A DNA stretch of 64,000 bases, taken from Actinophytocola sp. (GTDB lineage Bacteria > Actinomycetota > Actinomycetes > Mycobacteriales > Pseudonocardiaceae). Made by a program: the position numbers and the translations under genes. The notes beneath the pieces were generated by a model, which was given only the letters and a program-made list of their open reading frames with translations, did no database searches and was not told the origin of the DNA. The stretch's first letter is position 1. Each line of letters begins with the position of its first letter. The stretch lies in assembly GCF_009379765.1 (NCBI RefSeq), contig NZ_WHTD01000003.1:1-64000 (forward strand), in the 5' to 3' direction. Shown here in pieces: positions 8,083 through 17,297 of this stretch.

Positions 8083-9621
8083 GTGCCGGGCAACGGTCTG
8101 TGGCGCACGAAGTCGGTCGAGCAGTCCATCGCGGACACCGATGAGCCGGGATCCAGGCTGCGAAAGAACCTGAGCGCCTGGGACCTCACGGTGTTCGGCG
8201 TCGCGGTGGTGATCGGGGCGGGCATCTTCACGCTCACCGCCCGCACCGCCGGTGACCTGGCCGGGCCGTCGGTGTCGCTCGCGTTCGTGCTCGCCGCGAT
8301 CGCCTGCGCGCTTGCGGCGCTGTGCTATGCGGAGTTCGCCTCGACGGTCCCCGTGGCGGGCAGCGCGTACACGTTCTCCTACGCCACGTTCGGCGAGCTC
8401 CTCGCCTGGGTCATCGGCTGGGACCTGGTGCTCGAGTTCGCGGTCGGTTCGGCCGCGGTCGCCACCGGCTGGTCGGAGTACCTGCGGACGGTGCTGGGCT
8501 ACCTGTTCGGCGACGGCGTGACGACGTCGTTCGACGTCGGGGCGGTCACGGTCAACTGGGGCGCGCTGGTGCTGATCGCCGCGCTCACCGTGCTGCTCGC
8601 GGTCGGCACGAAGCTGTCCTCGCGGGTGAGCATGGTGATCACCGGGATCAAGGTCGCCATCGTCCTGTTCGTGATCTTCTTCGGGCTCTCCTTCGTCAAT
8701 GCCTCGAACTACAGCCCGTACATCCCACCGGGCGAGACCGGCTCGTCGGCGTCGTCGACCGGGGTCGACCAGACGGTGTTCTCCTGGCTGGCCGGCGGGT
8801 CGAGCAGCGCGTTCGGCGTGTTCGGGCTGCTCGCCGGCGCGTCGCTGGTGTTCTTCGCGTTCATCGGCTTCGACGTCGTGGCGACGACCGCCGAGGAGAC
8901 CCGTGACCCGAAGCACGCGGTGCCGCGCGGCATCCTCGGCTCGCTCGCGATCGTGACCGTGCTGTACGTGGCGGTCTCGCTCGTGGTGACCGGCATGGTC
9001 GAGTACACCGACCTGGCGACGGGCGACGGAGAGCACAAGACGCTCGCGACCGCGTTCGCGCTGAACGGCGAGGACTGGGCGGCGAACGTCATCTCGATCG
9101 GCGCGCTCGCCGGTCTCACCACGGTCGTGATGGTCCTGATGCTGGGCCAGGTCCGGGTTCTCTTCGCCATGTCCCGCGACGGCCTGCTGCCGCGCGGCCT
9201 GTCCCGCACGGGCGAGCACGGCACCCCGGTCCGCGCGACGATCCTGGTCGGCGGCCTCGTCGCGGCGGCCGCCACGTTCTTCCCGGCCTCGAAGCTCGAG
9301 GAGATGGTGAACGTCGGCACCCTGTTCGCGTTCATCCTCGTGTCGGCCGGCGTGCTGGTGCTGAGGCGGACGCATCCGGACCTGCCGCGCGCGTTCCGGG
9401 TGCCGGCGCTGCCGGTGATCGGGGTGGCGGCGATCCTGGCGTGCCTGTGGCTGATGCTGAACCTGACGATCCTCACGTGGCTGCGGTTCTTCGGCTGGAT
9501 GGCGATCGGCGTGGTCGTGTACTTCGCCTACGGCCGGCGGCATTCACTGCTGGGCCTTCGCGGCGCGTCGGCATCGCCGCTGCCGGTGGACGGCGCGGAC
9601 CCCGAGGCCACCCCTCGGTGA
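8083..9621 (+). CDS. APC-family amino acid permease
   Basis: A 512-residue integral membrane transporter with about 12 hydrophobic helices, starting after a soluble N-terminus of about 25 residues. The first helix region IGAGIFTLTARTAGDLAGPS contains the APC substrate-backbone motif GAGIF, and the helix 6 region reads SLVFFAFIGFDVVATTAEE, typical of cationic amino acid transporter relatives. GTG start preceded by GAGGAGG. It corresponds in position to Rv3253c. Its stop overlaps the start of the MutL gene (GTGA), coupling the two. The substrate is unknown, although coupling to a glutamate-mutase-associated gene makes an amino acid such as glutamate worth testing. Confidence 0.9.
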   Translation: MPGNGLWRTKSVEQSIADTDEPGSRLRKNLSAWDLTVFGVAVVIGAGIFTLTARTAGDLAGPSVSLAFVLAAIACALAALCYAEFASTVPVAGSAYTFSYATFGELLAWVIGWDLVLEFAVGSAAVATGWSEYLRTVLGYLFGDGVTTSFDVGAVTVNWGALVLIAALTVLLAVGTKLSSRVSMVITGIKVAIVLFVIFFGLSFVNASNYSPYIPPGETGSSASSTGVDQTVFSWLAGGSSSAFGVFGLLAGASLVFFAFIGFDVVATTAEETRDPKHAVPRGILGSLAIVTVLYVAVSLVVTGMVEYTDLATGDGEHKTLATAFALNGEDWAANVISIGALAGLTTVVMVLMLGQVRVLFAMSRDGLLPRGLSRTGEHGTPVRATILVGGLVAAAATFFPASKLEEMVNVGTLFAFILVSAGVLVLRRTHPDLPRAFRVPALPVIGVAAILACLWLMLNLTILTWLRFFGWMAIGVVVYFAYGRRHSLLGLRGASASPLPVDGADPEATPR

Positions 9622-10919
9622 CGGTCCTCTGCCTGGACGTCGGCTCGACGTGGACGAAGGGTGTGCTGGTCGCGCCGTCCGGTGCGGTGCTCGGGGTCGC
9701 CCAGCACCGGACGACGCCGCCCGAGGTCCTCGACGGGGTGGCCGCGGTGACCGCGTCGTTGGGTGCCGCTACCGAGGTGCTGGCGTGCTCCTCGGCCGGC
9801 GGCGGGCTGCGGTTGGCGGTCGTCGGCCAGGAACGCCTGGTCAGCGCCGAGGCCGGCTACCGGGTGGCGCTGTCGGCCGGCGCGAAGGTCGTGCACGTGA
9901 CGACCGGCTCGCTCGCCCCGGCCGACGTGCGCTCGTTGCGTGCGGCGGCGCCCGACGTCGTCCTGCTGGTGGGCGGCACCGACGGCGGTGACGAGAAGGT
10001 GTTGCTGCACAACGCCTCCCGCCTCGCGTCGGCCCGGCTCGCGGTGCCGATCGTCCTGGCCGGCAACATCGAGGCCCAGCCCGCCGCCCTCGCCACGCTG
10101 TCCGCGACCGGCCGCCGGGTGGTCCCCGCGGCGAACGTCCTGCCGGATGTCGGCGAGCTGGCTCCCGGTCCGGCGCGGGCCGCGATCCGCGAGGTGTTCC
10201 TGCGGCACGTGATCGGCGGCAAGGGCCTGTCCCGCGGGCCCCGGTTCCGCCGCATGGTGCGGACGGTGACCCCGGACGCGGTCCTGTCCGGAGTGTCCCG
10301 GCTGGCCGGAGTCCTTGCCGCACAGCATGATCAGCCGGGCGCGGTCCTGGTGGTCGACGTCGGCGGCGCCACGACGGACGTCTACTCCGCGGTGTCCACA
10401 GTGGATGTGTCGGTGCACGCGGTGGCGTTGCCGGCCGACCGCCGGACGGTGGAGGGCGACCTGGGTATGCGGGCGAGCGCCCCGGGCGTGGTGGCCGAGG
10501 CGGCGGTGGAGCGCCTGGCCGGGTCGCCCGGGCTGGCCGCGCATGCCACCCACCGGCACGAGCACGTGGGCCTCGTTCCGTCCACAGTGGACGATCAGGA
10601 GGTGGACCTGGAGATCGCCCAATTGGCGGTGATCCTGGCCGTACGCCGCCACTTGCGGATGGTCGACGGCCAACTGGGCCCGCACGGCGCGGGCGTCCTG
10701 ATCCTGTCCGGTGGCGTCTTCCGCCACGCGACGGACCTGACGACCTTTGAGGCGACGTTACGTGAACACCTCGGCCCGGTCCTGCGCAACGCGCTCGTGA
10801 CGGTGGACCGCCAAGGCCTGCTGGGCCCGGCAGGCCTGCTGACCCAGGCGGACCACCCGGACGTGGCCAACGCCCTGCTGAGCACCCTGCACGCGCCGGT
10901 GGACCACTCAGCGGGGTGA
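9618..10919 (+). CDS. MutL-type glutamate mutase-associated ASKHA protein (orphan)
   Basis: A 433-residue protein of the MutL family named for glutamate mutase operons (unrelated to mismatch-repair MutL). It has an ASKHA (actin/hexokinase/Hsp70) fold: a first phosphate loop DVGSTWTKGVL at residues 7-17, a middle LLVGGTDGGDEKV, a second phosphate loop VVDVGGATTDVYS near 245, and a C-terminal adenosine-site LILSGGVFRH. Such proteins are thought to reactivate or assist cobalamin-dependent mutases. No MutS/MutE mutase subunit is encoded in this window, so it is an orphan here. It is translationally coupled to the permease by a GTGA overlap and converges on the hydrolase gene with a 12-base overlap. 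Confidence 0.82.
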   Translation: MTVLCLDVGSTWTKGVLVAPSGAVLGVAQHRTTPPEVLDGVAAVTASLGAATEVLACSSAGGGLRLAVVGQERLVSAEAGYRVALSAGAKVVHVTTGSLAPADVRSLRAAAPDVVLLVGGTDGGDEKVLLHNASRLASARLAVPIVLAGNIEAQPAALATLSATGRRVVPAANVLPDVGELAPGPARAAIREVFLRHVIGGKGLSRGPRFRRMVRTVTPDAVLSGVSRLAGVLAAQHDQPGAVLVVDVGGATTDVYSAVSTVDVSVHAVALPADRRTVEGDLGMRASAPGVVAEAAVERLAGSPGLAAHATHRHEHVGLVPSTVDDQEVDLEIAQLAVILAVRRHLRMVDGQLGPHGAGVLILSGGVFRHATDLTTFEATLREHLGPVLRNALVTVDRQGLLGPAGLLTQADHPDVANALLSTLHAPVDHSAG

Positions 10920-13298
10920 GGGCAGGAGGGCCTCGAAGGCGCCGACCGTCGGTTCGGCCGGGTCGAGGCCCGCCGCCATCGCGATGGCGCGGTCCCATTC
11001 CGGGTCCGCCGGGTAGTTCGCGTGCCGCTGCACGCCGGGGGTCCACCGCCGGCCGGGGAACGGGCCGGCCGCGGGGTCCGGCAGCCAGTGGTCCAGCCCC
11101 AGCACCAAAGCACCGGACGGCGCGCGGGTCGCCGCCGGCAGCGGCCCCGACGTCCCGTCCGCGCGGAAGCCGACGCCGAGCAGGGTCGACTCGTACACCT
11201 GCTGCCCCCACGTCGTCACCGCGCCGCCGAGTGGATCCGTCCCGCGGCACAGCGACCGCCACCGCGTGCCGAGCTCGCCCGCCAGGGTGCCCAGCGCCGA
11301 GAACGGCAGCACGGCCGGGAACGCCCGGCAGTACGCCCACTGCAACGGCGAGCCCACCGTGACCAGCCCGATCCGCCGCCGCTCCGGCTCGTTGAGCGAG
11401 TTCAGCAACCTGGCGGCCGCGACGGCGACCAGCAGGCTCCCGTGCGAGTCGCCGGTCAGGACGACCCGCGTGCCGGGCGCGCGCAGGTGCTCCACGGTCC
11501 GCGCGGCGAGCTCCGGCGCCACCTTCATCGCGTAGCAGGGCGGCACGATCGGGTGCGCCTCCCGCGGCCAGAAGCTCGCCAGGTCCGTGATCACGCCGAG
11601 CTGCCGGCCCGCGGACGGCGCCCGCGCCGCGTTGTACACCGCCCGCAGCAACGCGCCGGCCAGCACGCCCAGCGTCAGCACCCCCACCGCGGACAGCGGA
11701 TCGGTCCACCCGGGCAGCGACGCCCCGGAGACGCGGACGAACAACGCCACCGCCGCGCCCACCGACAGCACCAGCGCGCCGGCCAGCACCATGTGATGCA
11801 GGTGGGACCGCCGCCACCCGGCCGCCCGCCACGCGCGGACCGCCGCCGGCAGGTCCCGCACGCTGTCCTCGTGCAGCAGCCGCACCGTCGCCTCGCCGTC
11901 GGTGAACCGGCCGGCCCGCAGCCGCATCAGGGTGAACAGCGCCACCACCCCCGCGCCGGCCGCGGCCACCACGCCCAACGCGGCCGAAGCACCCCACAGC
12001 AACGTCACCGGCCGGTAGCCCTCGGGGAGACTGCCGGTCGCGCCGACCAGCTGCCGCACCGCCACCGCGAGCCCGACCCCGAACCCGCCACCGAGCAGCG
12101 CCGCCACCGCCAGCACCGGCGCCGACATCCACCCGCCGGCCCACGGCCGCAGCGCCGGCGGCTGCCCGCGCCACTCCTGCCCGGCGATCCGCGCCGCCGG
12201 CACCAGGAGCACGCCGAACAGCACCACCAGCACGATCAGCGCGGCCGCCAGCGCCTCGACCGTCGAGTCCGTCCCCGGCAGCGACGGCGGCAGCGGGTCC
12301 TGCGCCGCGGCCGACGCGGCGACCAGCACGCAGCCCACCACGAGCAGCACCCGGCGGGTCACCGGCCCCAACGTGGTCCGCAGCCACCGGCCGGCCCGCC
12401 CCGGATGCGCGCCGGTCGGGTCGTCGAGCAGCAGCACCCCCAGCAACGAGACCACCAGCAGCGCCAGCGCCAGCGCCCACAGGACCATCAGGAAGGCGCC
12501 CCTCGGCGCCGCGAACGGACCGCCGAGCGGCAGCAGCGCCACCGTCGCGAGCGCGGCCAGCAGGTGCAGCGCCCGCAGCGTCGGCGTGTCCGGATCGGCC
12601 ACCAGGTTGGTGCCGGGCAGCTGCACGCGGGCGTTGGGCGGCGTCGGCGGTGGGTTGCGTGGCGCGGTCGTCTCCCAGGCCACGCACGAGATCCGGAACA
12701 GGATGTAGATCAACAGGAGGACCGGGACGAGCCCGACCATCGGGCGCACGAGGTAGACGTCACGCAGCCATCCCGGCACCGTGCGCGCCAGGCACGGTGA
12801 GCCGGGGGCGAGGCACTGCGCGGCGACCAGGTCCAGGCTCACCACCGCGGCCTGGGTGACCAGCAACATGGTCAACAACACCGCCGCGAGCCGCAGCAGC
12901 GACCGGTTCACCAGCCCGAGCCGCCGCGCGAGCCGGTGTCCGGACGGGATCGGCGGCAGCATCCAGTGCGCCACGTTCGCCAGCGAGAACGGGAACAGCA
13001 AGGCCCACGCGGCCTTCACCGCGCCGCCGGAGGTCATCCCACCCCAGATGTAGCCCTCCACGACCCTGGGGACGGACTGCCCCTCGGCGCGCAGCATCGG
13101 CCCCGGCGCGGGGCGCAGCAGCCGGTCCGCGGGCTGCACGATCCGGCCGACGCCGTCGCCCGCGACGTCCACCGCGGCGACCGCGGAGACGAGCGACTCA
13201 GGCGTCGTGCCCATGAGCCCGTGGACGCGCAGCTCCACCACGCGGGTGTCTGGTCCAGCGGTTAGCACGGCCCTGGTCCTCCAACGCTGTATGGCCAC
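10908..13298 (-). CDS. Polytopic membrane protein with lipase-like alpha/beta-hydrolase motif
   Basis: A 796-residue protein. The N-terminal segment VVELRVHGLMGTTPESL is typical of a lipase/hydrolase-like family start, and TGDSHGSLLVAVAAARLL near residue 630 fits a G-x-S-x-G nucleophile elbow. Between them are roughly ten to twelve hydrophobic segments (about residues 95-115, 140-165, 190-210, 260-310, 330-345, 360-385, 405-430, 440-480, 525-550 and 565-590). The soluble part with the Ser motif is C-terminal and probably on one face of the membrane. I infer a membrane-embedded hydrolase; substrate unknown. Tail-to-tail overlap with MutL and a short divergent gap to sahH suggest its promoter lies within 13299-13350. 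Confidence 0.68.
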   Translation of the reverse strand: MAIQRWRTRAVLTAGPDTRVVELRVHGLMGTTPESLVSAVAAVDVAGDGVGRIVQPADRLLRPAPGPMLRAEGQSVPRVVEGYIWGGMTSGGAVKAAWALLFPFSLANVAHWMLPPIPSGHRLARRLGLVNRSLLRLAAVLLTMLLVTQAAVVSLDLVAAQCLAPGSPCLARTVPGWLRDVYLVRPMVGLVPVLLLIYILFRISCVAWETTAPRNPPPTPPNARVQLPGTNLVADPDTPTLRALHLLAALATVALLPLGGPFAAPRGAFLMVLWALALALLVVSLLGVLLLDDPTGAHPGRAGRWLRTTLGPVTRRVLLVVGCVLVAASAAAQDPLPPSLPGTDSTVEALAAALIVLVVLFGVLLVPAARIAGQEWRGQPPALRPWAGGWMSAPVLAVAALLGGGFGVGLAVAVRQLVGATGSLPEGYRPVTLLWGASAALGVVAAAGAGVVALFTLMRLRAGRFTDGEATVRLLHEDSVRDLPAAVRAWRAAGWRRSHLHHMVLAGALVLSVGAAVALFVRVSGASLPGWTDPLSAVGVLTLGVLAGALLRAVYNAARAPSAGRQLGVITDLASFWPREAHPIVPPCYAMKVAPELAARTVEHLRAPGTRVVLTGDSHGSLLVAVAAARLLNSLNEPERRRIGLVTVGSPLQWAYCRAFPAVLPFSALGTLAGELGTRWRSLCRGTDPLGGAVTTWGQQVYESTLLGVGFRADGTSGPLPAATRAPSGALVLGLDHWLPDPAAGPFPGRRWTPGVQRHANYPADPEWDRAIAMAAGLDPAEPTVGAFEALLPSPR

Positions 13299-13365
13299 TC
13301 GAGTCGATCAATTTCGGGTAACGGTAGTGTTCCGGCGACGGCATTGAGTCTGGAGGATGCACTGG

Positions 13366-14874
13366 ATGACCGCAGTAAACAGCCAGGAAGCGATCGCGCC
13401 TCGGTTCGCCAGGAAGGTCGGCGACCTGGACTTCGCGGTGGCCGACCTTTCGCTGGCCGAGTTCGGCCGCAAGGAAATTCGTCTCGCCGAGCACGAGATG
13501 CCCGGTCTGATGGCGTTCCGGCGCGAGTACGCGGAGGTGTACCCGCTGCGCGGGGCGCGGGTCTCCGGCTCGCTGCACATGACCGTGCAGACCGCGGTGC
13601 TGATCGAGACGCTGATCTCGCTCGGTGCCGAGGTGCGCTGGGCCTCCTGCAACATCTTCTCCACCCAGGACCACGCCGCGGCCGCCGCCGTGGTCGGTCG
13701 GCACGGCACTCCCGAGGAGCCCAAGGGTGTCCCGGTGTTCGCCTGGAAGGGCGAGACGCTGGAGGAGTACTGGTGGTGCACCGAGCAGATGCTCACCTGG
13801 CCGGGTGGTGGCGCGCCGAACATGCTGCTCGACGACGGTGGCGACGCCACCCTGCTCGTGCACAAGGGAACCCAGTACGAGGCGGCCGGTGTCGTTCCGC
13901 AGGCGGAGTCGGACGACCCCGACGAGTGGAAGATCATCCTCGAGACCCTGCGCAACTCGCTCGCGGCCGACGACAAGAAGTGGACCCGGACCGGCGCCGA
14001 GATCAAGGGCGTCACCGAGGAGACCACCACCGGCGTGCTTCGGCTGTACCAGCTGGCCGCCGCGGGTGAGCTGCTGTTCCCGGCCATCAACGTCAACGAC
14101 TCGGTCACCAAGTCGAAGTTCGACAACCGCTACGGCATCCGGCACTCGCTGGTCGACGGCATCAACCGCGGCACCGACGTCCTGATCGGCGGCAAGGTCG
14201 CGGTCGTCTGCGGCTACGGCGACGTGGGCAAGGGCTCGGCCGAGTCACTGCGTGGCCAGGGCGCTCGGGTGATCGTCACCGAGATCGACCCGATCTGCGC
14301 GCTGCAGGCCGCCATGGACGGCTACGACGTGCAGCGCCTCGAGGACGTGCTGCACAAGGCCGACATCGTCATCACCACCACGGGCAACAAGAACGTCGTG
14401 ATGGCCGAGCACATGGCGCAGATGAAGCACCAGGCCATCCTGGGCAACGTCGGCCACTTCGACAACGAGCTCGACATGGCAGGCCTCGCGCGGTACCCGG
14501 GCATCCGGAAGATCAACATCAAGCCGCAGGTCGACGAGTGGGTGTTTCCTCCCGGCAAGGGCCGTTCGGACGGGCACTCGATCATCGTGCTGTCCGAGGG
14601 CCGGCTGATGAACCTGGGCAACGCCACCGGCCACCCGTCGTTCGTGATGTCGAACTCCTTCTCCAACCAGGTGATCGCGCAGATCGAGCTGTTCACCAAG
14701 AACGAGGAGTACGACAAGGAGGTGTACCGGCTGCCCAAGAAGCTGGACGAGAAGGTCGCGCGCATCCACCTGGAGGCGCTGGGCGGCCAGCTCACCAAGC
14801 TCAGCAAGGAGCAGGCCGAGTACATCGACGTGGACGTCGAGGGCCCGTACAAGTCGGAGCACTACCGCTACTGA
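13366..14874 (+). CDS. sahH: Adenosylhomocysteinase (SAH hydrolase)
   Basis: A 502-residue cytoplasmic NAD-dependent enzyme that splits S-adenosylhomocysteine to adenosine and homocysteine, relieving product inhibition of methyltransferases. Visible family marks are [15 protein letters not shown], the NAD-binding [11 protein letters not shown] near residue 283, the [11 protein letters not shown] segment, and the invariant C-terminal tail ending YKSEHYRY. The length matches the mycobacterial enzyme. ATG 13366 is preferred over ATG 13357 because the GGAGG at 13352-13356 abuts the upstream ATG but lies nine bases from the downstream one. The gene is followed by a terminator hairpin and converges on the YdeI-like gene. 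Confidence 0.97.
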   Translation: MTAVNSQEAIAPRFARKVGDLDFAVADLSLAEFGRKEIRLAEHEMPGLMAFRREYAEVYPLRGARVSGSLHMTVQTAVLIETLISLGAEVRWASCNIFSTQDHAAAAAVVGRHGTPEEPKGVPVFAWKGETLEEYWWCTEQMLTWPGGGAPNMLLDDGGDATLLVHKGTQYEAAGVVPQAESDDPDEWKIILETLRNSLAADDKKWTRTGAEIKGVTEETTTGVLRLYQLAAAGELLFPAINVNDSVTKSKFDNRYGIRHSLVDGINRGTDVLIGGKVAVVCGYGDVGKGSAESLRGQGARVIVTEIDPICALQAAMDGYDVQRLEDVLHKADIVITTTGNKNVVMAEHMAQMKHQAILGNVGHFDNELDMAGLARYPGIRKINIKPQVDEWVFPPGKGRSDGHSIIVLSEGRLMNLGNATGHPSFVMSNSFSNQVIAQIELFTKNEEYDKEVYRLPKKLDEKVARIHLEALGGQLTKLSKEQAEYIDVDVEGPYKSEHYRY

Positions 14875-14889
14875 CGGACGCTGCTCGAC

Positions 14890-14921
14890 GGGCCGGTCGC
14901 CTGGTGCGGCCGGCCCTTCGT
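14890..14921 (+). terminator. Terminator hairpin after sahH
   Basis: An 11-bp stem (GGGCCGGTCGC with GCGGCCGGCCC, one G-U pair) around a CTGGT loop starts 15 bases after the sahH stop and is followed by TTCGTCGTTT. Its position between convergent genes supports termination in the sahH direction. Confidence 0.6.
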
Positions 14922-15000
14922 CGTTTCGGGTGGCCCTCGGTGCCCGGGCGCGGGTCGCAGCCAGAGTCCGCCGGCGACCCGCCCTGCCGGCGTCGGCGGC

Positions 15001-15074
15001 CCCGAAACTGTCGGTGCCCTCCGGTAGCGTTGAAAATGGGGGACCCCCGGGGCGTACGAATGGGCCGTTCGCAC
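15001..15074 (+). repeat. Dispersed intergenic repeat family A, near full-length copy
   Basis: One copy of a repeat seen at several intergenic sites in this window. It begins CCGAAACTGTCGGTG, continues to GGTAGCGTTGAAAA, then a G/C block, and ends in an imperfect palindrome GTACGAATGG / CCGTTCGCAC. It lies between the convergent sahH and YdeI-like genes. Compare copies at 18041-18120, 18166-18236, 28545-28583, 28633-28672, 30624-30668 and 30717-30760. Confidence 0.7.
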
Positions 15075-15113
15075 CGAGTTCGCCCGATCGTGTGGCGGAC
15101 CCGGGGGGATGCT

Positions 15114-15701
15114 CTAGTGGAGGGTCTCGCCGCGCTCGAGCATCCCCACGAACTTCTCGATGCGCCGCGCGCGGGTCTCCGCGCGTTTGGCCTCCTCGAC
15201 CCGGTAGAGGATCGCGTACCGGTTCTGGCTGGTCAGCGTCGTGAAGAAGGCGGCAGCCGGCGGGTTGGCGTCGAGCGCGGCCCGCAGGTCGTCGGGCACG
15301 GCCGAGCCGGCCGGACCGGCGTAGGCGGCCTCCCAGCGGCCGTCCGCCCGCGCCGCCTCGACCTCGCGCATGCCGGCCGGGGTCAGCTCGCCGGCCGCGA
15401 TCATCCGCTCCGCCGATGCCCGGTTGATCTTCGACCACCGGCTCCGCTTGGACCGCGGGGTGAACCTCTGCACGAAGTAGGCGTCGTCGACGCGCTGGGC
15501 GGTGCCGTCGATCCACCCGTGGCGCAGGGCGATCTCGAGCGCCTCGTCGTGGTTCACCGACGGGACGTCCGTGCCCTTCTTCGCGATCCTGATCCACAGT
15601 CCGCGGGTGTCCGCGTTGTCGGCGAGCCACGCCGCGAACTCCGCCTGGTCGGTGAAGCCGATGATCGGCAGCCCGGTCTTCTCACCGTGGTCACTTGGCA
15701 C
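15114..15701 (-). CDS. YdeI/OmpD-associated family protein
   Basis: A 195-residue soluble protein of the YdeI/OmpD-associated family. Characteristic segments seen are EFAAWLADNADTRGLWIRIAKKG, VNHDEALEIALRHGWIDG, and FTPRSKRSRWSKINRASAERM, with a C-terminal helical region AILYRVEEAKRAETRARRIEKFV. The family is described as bacteriocin-protection-like, but the biochemical role is not established. Its start overlaps the end of the META-domain lipoprotein gene by 11 bases, so both are likely in one minus-strand transcript. It converges on sahH across 239 bases that hold the sahH terminator and a family A repeat. Confidence 0.85.
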   Translation of the reverse strand: MPSDHGEKTGLPIIGFTDQAEFAAWLADNADTRGLWIRIAKKGTDVPSVNHDEALEIALRHGWIDGTAQRVDDAYFVQRFTPRSKRSRWSKINRASAERMIAAGELTPAGMREVEAARADGRWEAAYAGPAGSAVPDDLRAALDANPPAAAFFTTLTSQNRYAILYRVEEAKRAETRARRIEKFVGMLERGETLH

Positions 15702-16479
15702 GTAGCTGGAGTCCCTTGCCGGATGGATGGGTCAGGGTCAGGCGGTCGGCCTCGATCTCGACCTCGACCTCGTCCCGGACCACGTCGAGCACCGCCGCCT
15801 CCAGCCGCATGATGTCAGGTGAGCATGCCTTGAGCGTCATGACCGCGTTCTCGAACCGGATGCTGTCACCGCTTGCGGTGTAGGTCGCCGAACCGCCGTT
15901 GCAGCCGCCGAAGATCTCCACCTTGTCCTTGCGGAACGTCAGGGTCGCGGTCGCGGCGGCCGGCGTGCTGCTGGCGGTCTGCCCGTCGAGGATCGTGTCC
16001 ACCGCCCAGGTGATGTCGGTGAGCGGCCGGTCCGGGTCGGCCACCTCGCGGTCCTCCAGCACGAGTTCGGCGTCGGTCGAGCTGACCACCAGGCGCGAGC
16101 CGTCCAGCCGCCATGTCGGCTCGGCGCTCAGCAGCCCGGCGAGCCACGAGTCCTGCTCGTGCCGCGGCGGGTCGCAGCCCATCTCGGTCATGGCGAGGCC
16201 GCCGCCGACATCGATCCGCCCGTCGGCGGTGCTGACCGGCCCGGTCATCGTGTTGCAGCCCGCGGTGGCGAGCAGCCGGCCGTCGTCGGTGAAGTTCAGC
16301 GACACCCGGGTCTCCGCGACCAGCGGGCGCGGCTTGCCGGCCTCGGTGACCTCGGTGGACAGGAAGGTGCGGCCGCGCAGCGGATCCTGCTCCTGGGGCG
16401 CTCCCGGCTCGACCGGCCGCTCCCCGCATCCGGCGATCGCCAGCAACAGCAACGGACCGACCACGCGCGCGATTCTCAT
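15691..16479 (-). CDS. META-domain lipoprotein
   Basis: A 262-residue exported lipoprotein. The N-terminus MRIARVVGPLLLLAIAGC is a lipoprotein signal peptide with lipobox AIAGC (Cys18). Two META (HslJ-like) domains follow: the first around residues 35-145 with the signature LLATAGCNTMTGPV and EMGCDPP, the second around 150-260 with FGGCNGGSATYTASGD and MTLKACSPD. META domains occur in heat-shock protein HslJ and in secreted motility/stress factors. Its target is unknown. It is the first gene of the pair with the YdeI-like gene and is divergent from the DUF1266 gene, with starts only 61 bases apart. Confidence 0.85.
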   Translation of the reverse strand: MRIARVVGPLLLLAIAGCGERPVEPGAPQEQDPLRGRTFLSTEVTEAGKPRPLVAETRVSLNFTDDGRLLATAGCNTMTGPVSTADGRIDVGGGLAMTEMGCDPPRHEQDSWLAGLLSAEPTWRLDGSRLVVSSTDAELVLEDREVADPDRPLTDITWAVDTILDGQTASSTPAAATATLTFRKDKVEIFGGCNGGSATYTASGDSIRFENAVMTLKACSPDIMRLEAAVLDVVRDEVEVEIEADRLTLTHPSGKGLQLRAK

Positions 16480-16540
16480 GCCCGCAGGACGTACCAGCTC
16501 CCGCCGGACGTTGCAACGGCCGTCCGTACACTGCGGCGAC

Positions 16541-17287
16541 GTGGTGGTCTGCGATCACGTCGAGGGGGTGGTCAGCACCCCGGCCGGCCCGTACTACGGC
16601 CCGCTCGCGCACGGCTTCGCCTGCGGGGCGCACATTCCGGTGCATGTCTCCGGCCCGTGGAACGCGCTGGAGGATCCGGTGCGCGACTACCAGGAGAACC
16701 GCGAGTCGCTGGCGGACAGCTGGGGCGTCAGCACCGCCGAGGACTGGCAGCGGCAGGTCGACTACCTGCTGGCCGGGCTCAACATCGGCACCGAGGTCGA
16801 TGCCGCGCTCAACGTGCGCCGCCAGCTCGTGCGCCAGCACGGCGGCTACGACCTGGCGGCGTGGCCAGCGGCCGTCGGAGCCTGGGCGCGGCGGCACAAC
16901 GGCGGCGACAGCGAGGAGATGGTCGCGTCGGTCGACGTGATCACCCGCTACGAGGCCAGGTTCCGCGCCGACGGCATCCTGGCGCCGAACGGGATCGTCA
17001 ACTCGGTGTTCGGCTACGACTTCGGGCGCGCGGTGAACATGGCGCGCTGGGGCTACGGCGGCCGGTTCTGCGACTACCGGGCGGCCGAGGCGATCGTGCT
17101 GCGGGCGGGCGAGCTGTGCCGCCAGCACTACACGTCGTGGGCCGACTTCAGCGCCGGCTACGCGCTCGGCCGGGTGATCCGGTTCGACAACGAGGAGTAC
17201 GGCCACATGTACGTGTCCGTGCGCGGGCCGCACCATCTGCTGATGACCGACCGGACCAGCCCGTGGTGGCACATCCCGTTCTCGTAG
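16541..17287 (+). CDS. DUF1266 domain-containing protein
   Basis: A 248-residue protein matching the DUF1266 family: GPLAHGFACGAHIPVHVSG, then WNALEDPV, SWGVSTAEDWQRQVDYLL, and in the C-terminal half a YDFGRAVNMARWGYGGRFCD motif and SFSAGYALGR-like segment. Related proteins occur around secretion and toxin loci and beside peptidases, but no function is established. GTG 16541 is chosen because homologues include the LAHGFACGAH region and little before it; the frame is open upstream. It lies ten bases before tmk and may be co-transcribed with it. No signal peptide or membrane segment is seen. Confidence 0.8.
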   Translation: MVVCDHVEGVVSTPAGPYYGPLAHGFACGAHIPVHVSGPWNALEDPVRDYQENRESLADSWGVSTAEDWQRQVDYLLAGLNIGTEVDAALNVRRQLVRQHGGYDLAAWPAAVGAWARRHNGGDSEEMVASVDVITRYEARFRADGILAPNGIVNSVFGYDFGRAVNMARWGYGGRFCDYRAAEAIVLRAGELCRQHYTSWADFSAGYALGRVIRFDNEEYGHMYVSVRGPHHLLMTDRTSPWWHIPFS

Positions 17288-17297
17288 TCTGCGCGGT

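Noticed and set aside
6784..9543. 919-residue minus-strand open frame opposite the cation transporter and permease
   Set aside because: The translation is a His/Arg/Gln-rich shadow with no family signature, antisense to two well-recognised genes.
13299..13365. SAH riboswitch before sahH
   Set aside because: Only 67 bases separate the divergent gene start from sahH and I could not trace the conserved riboswitch core, so no RNA element is claimed.
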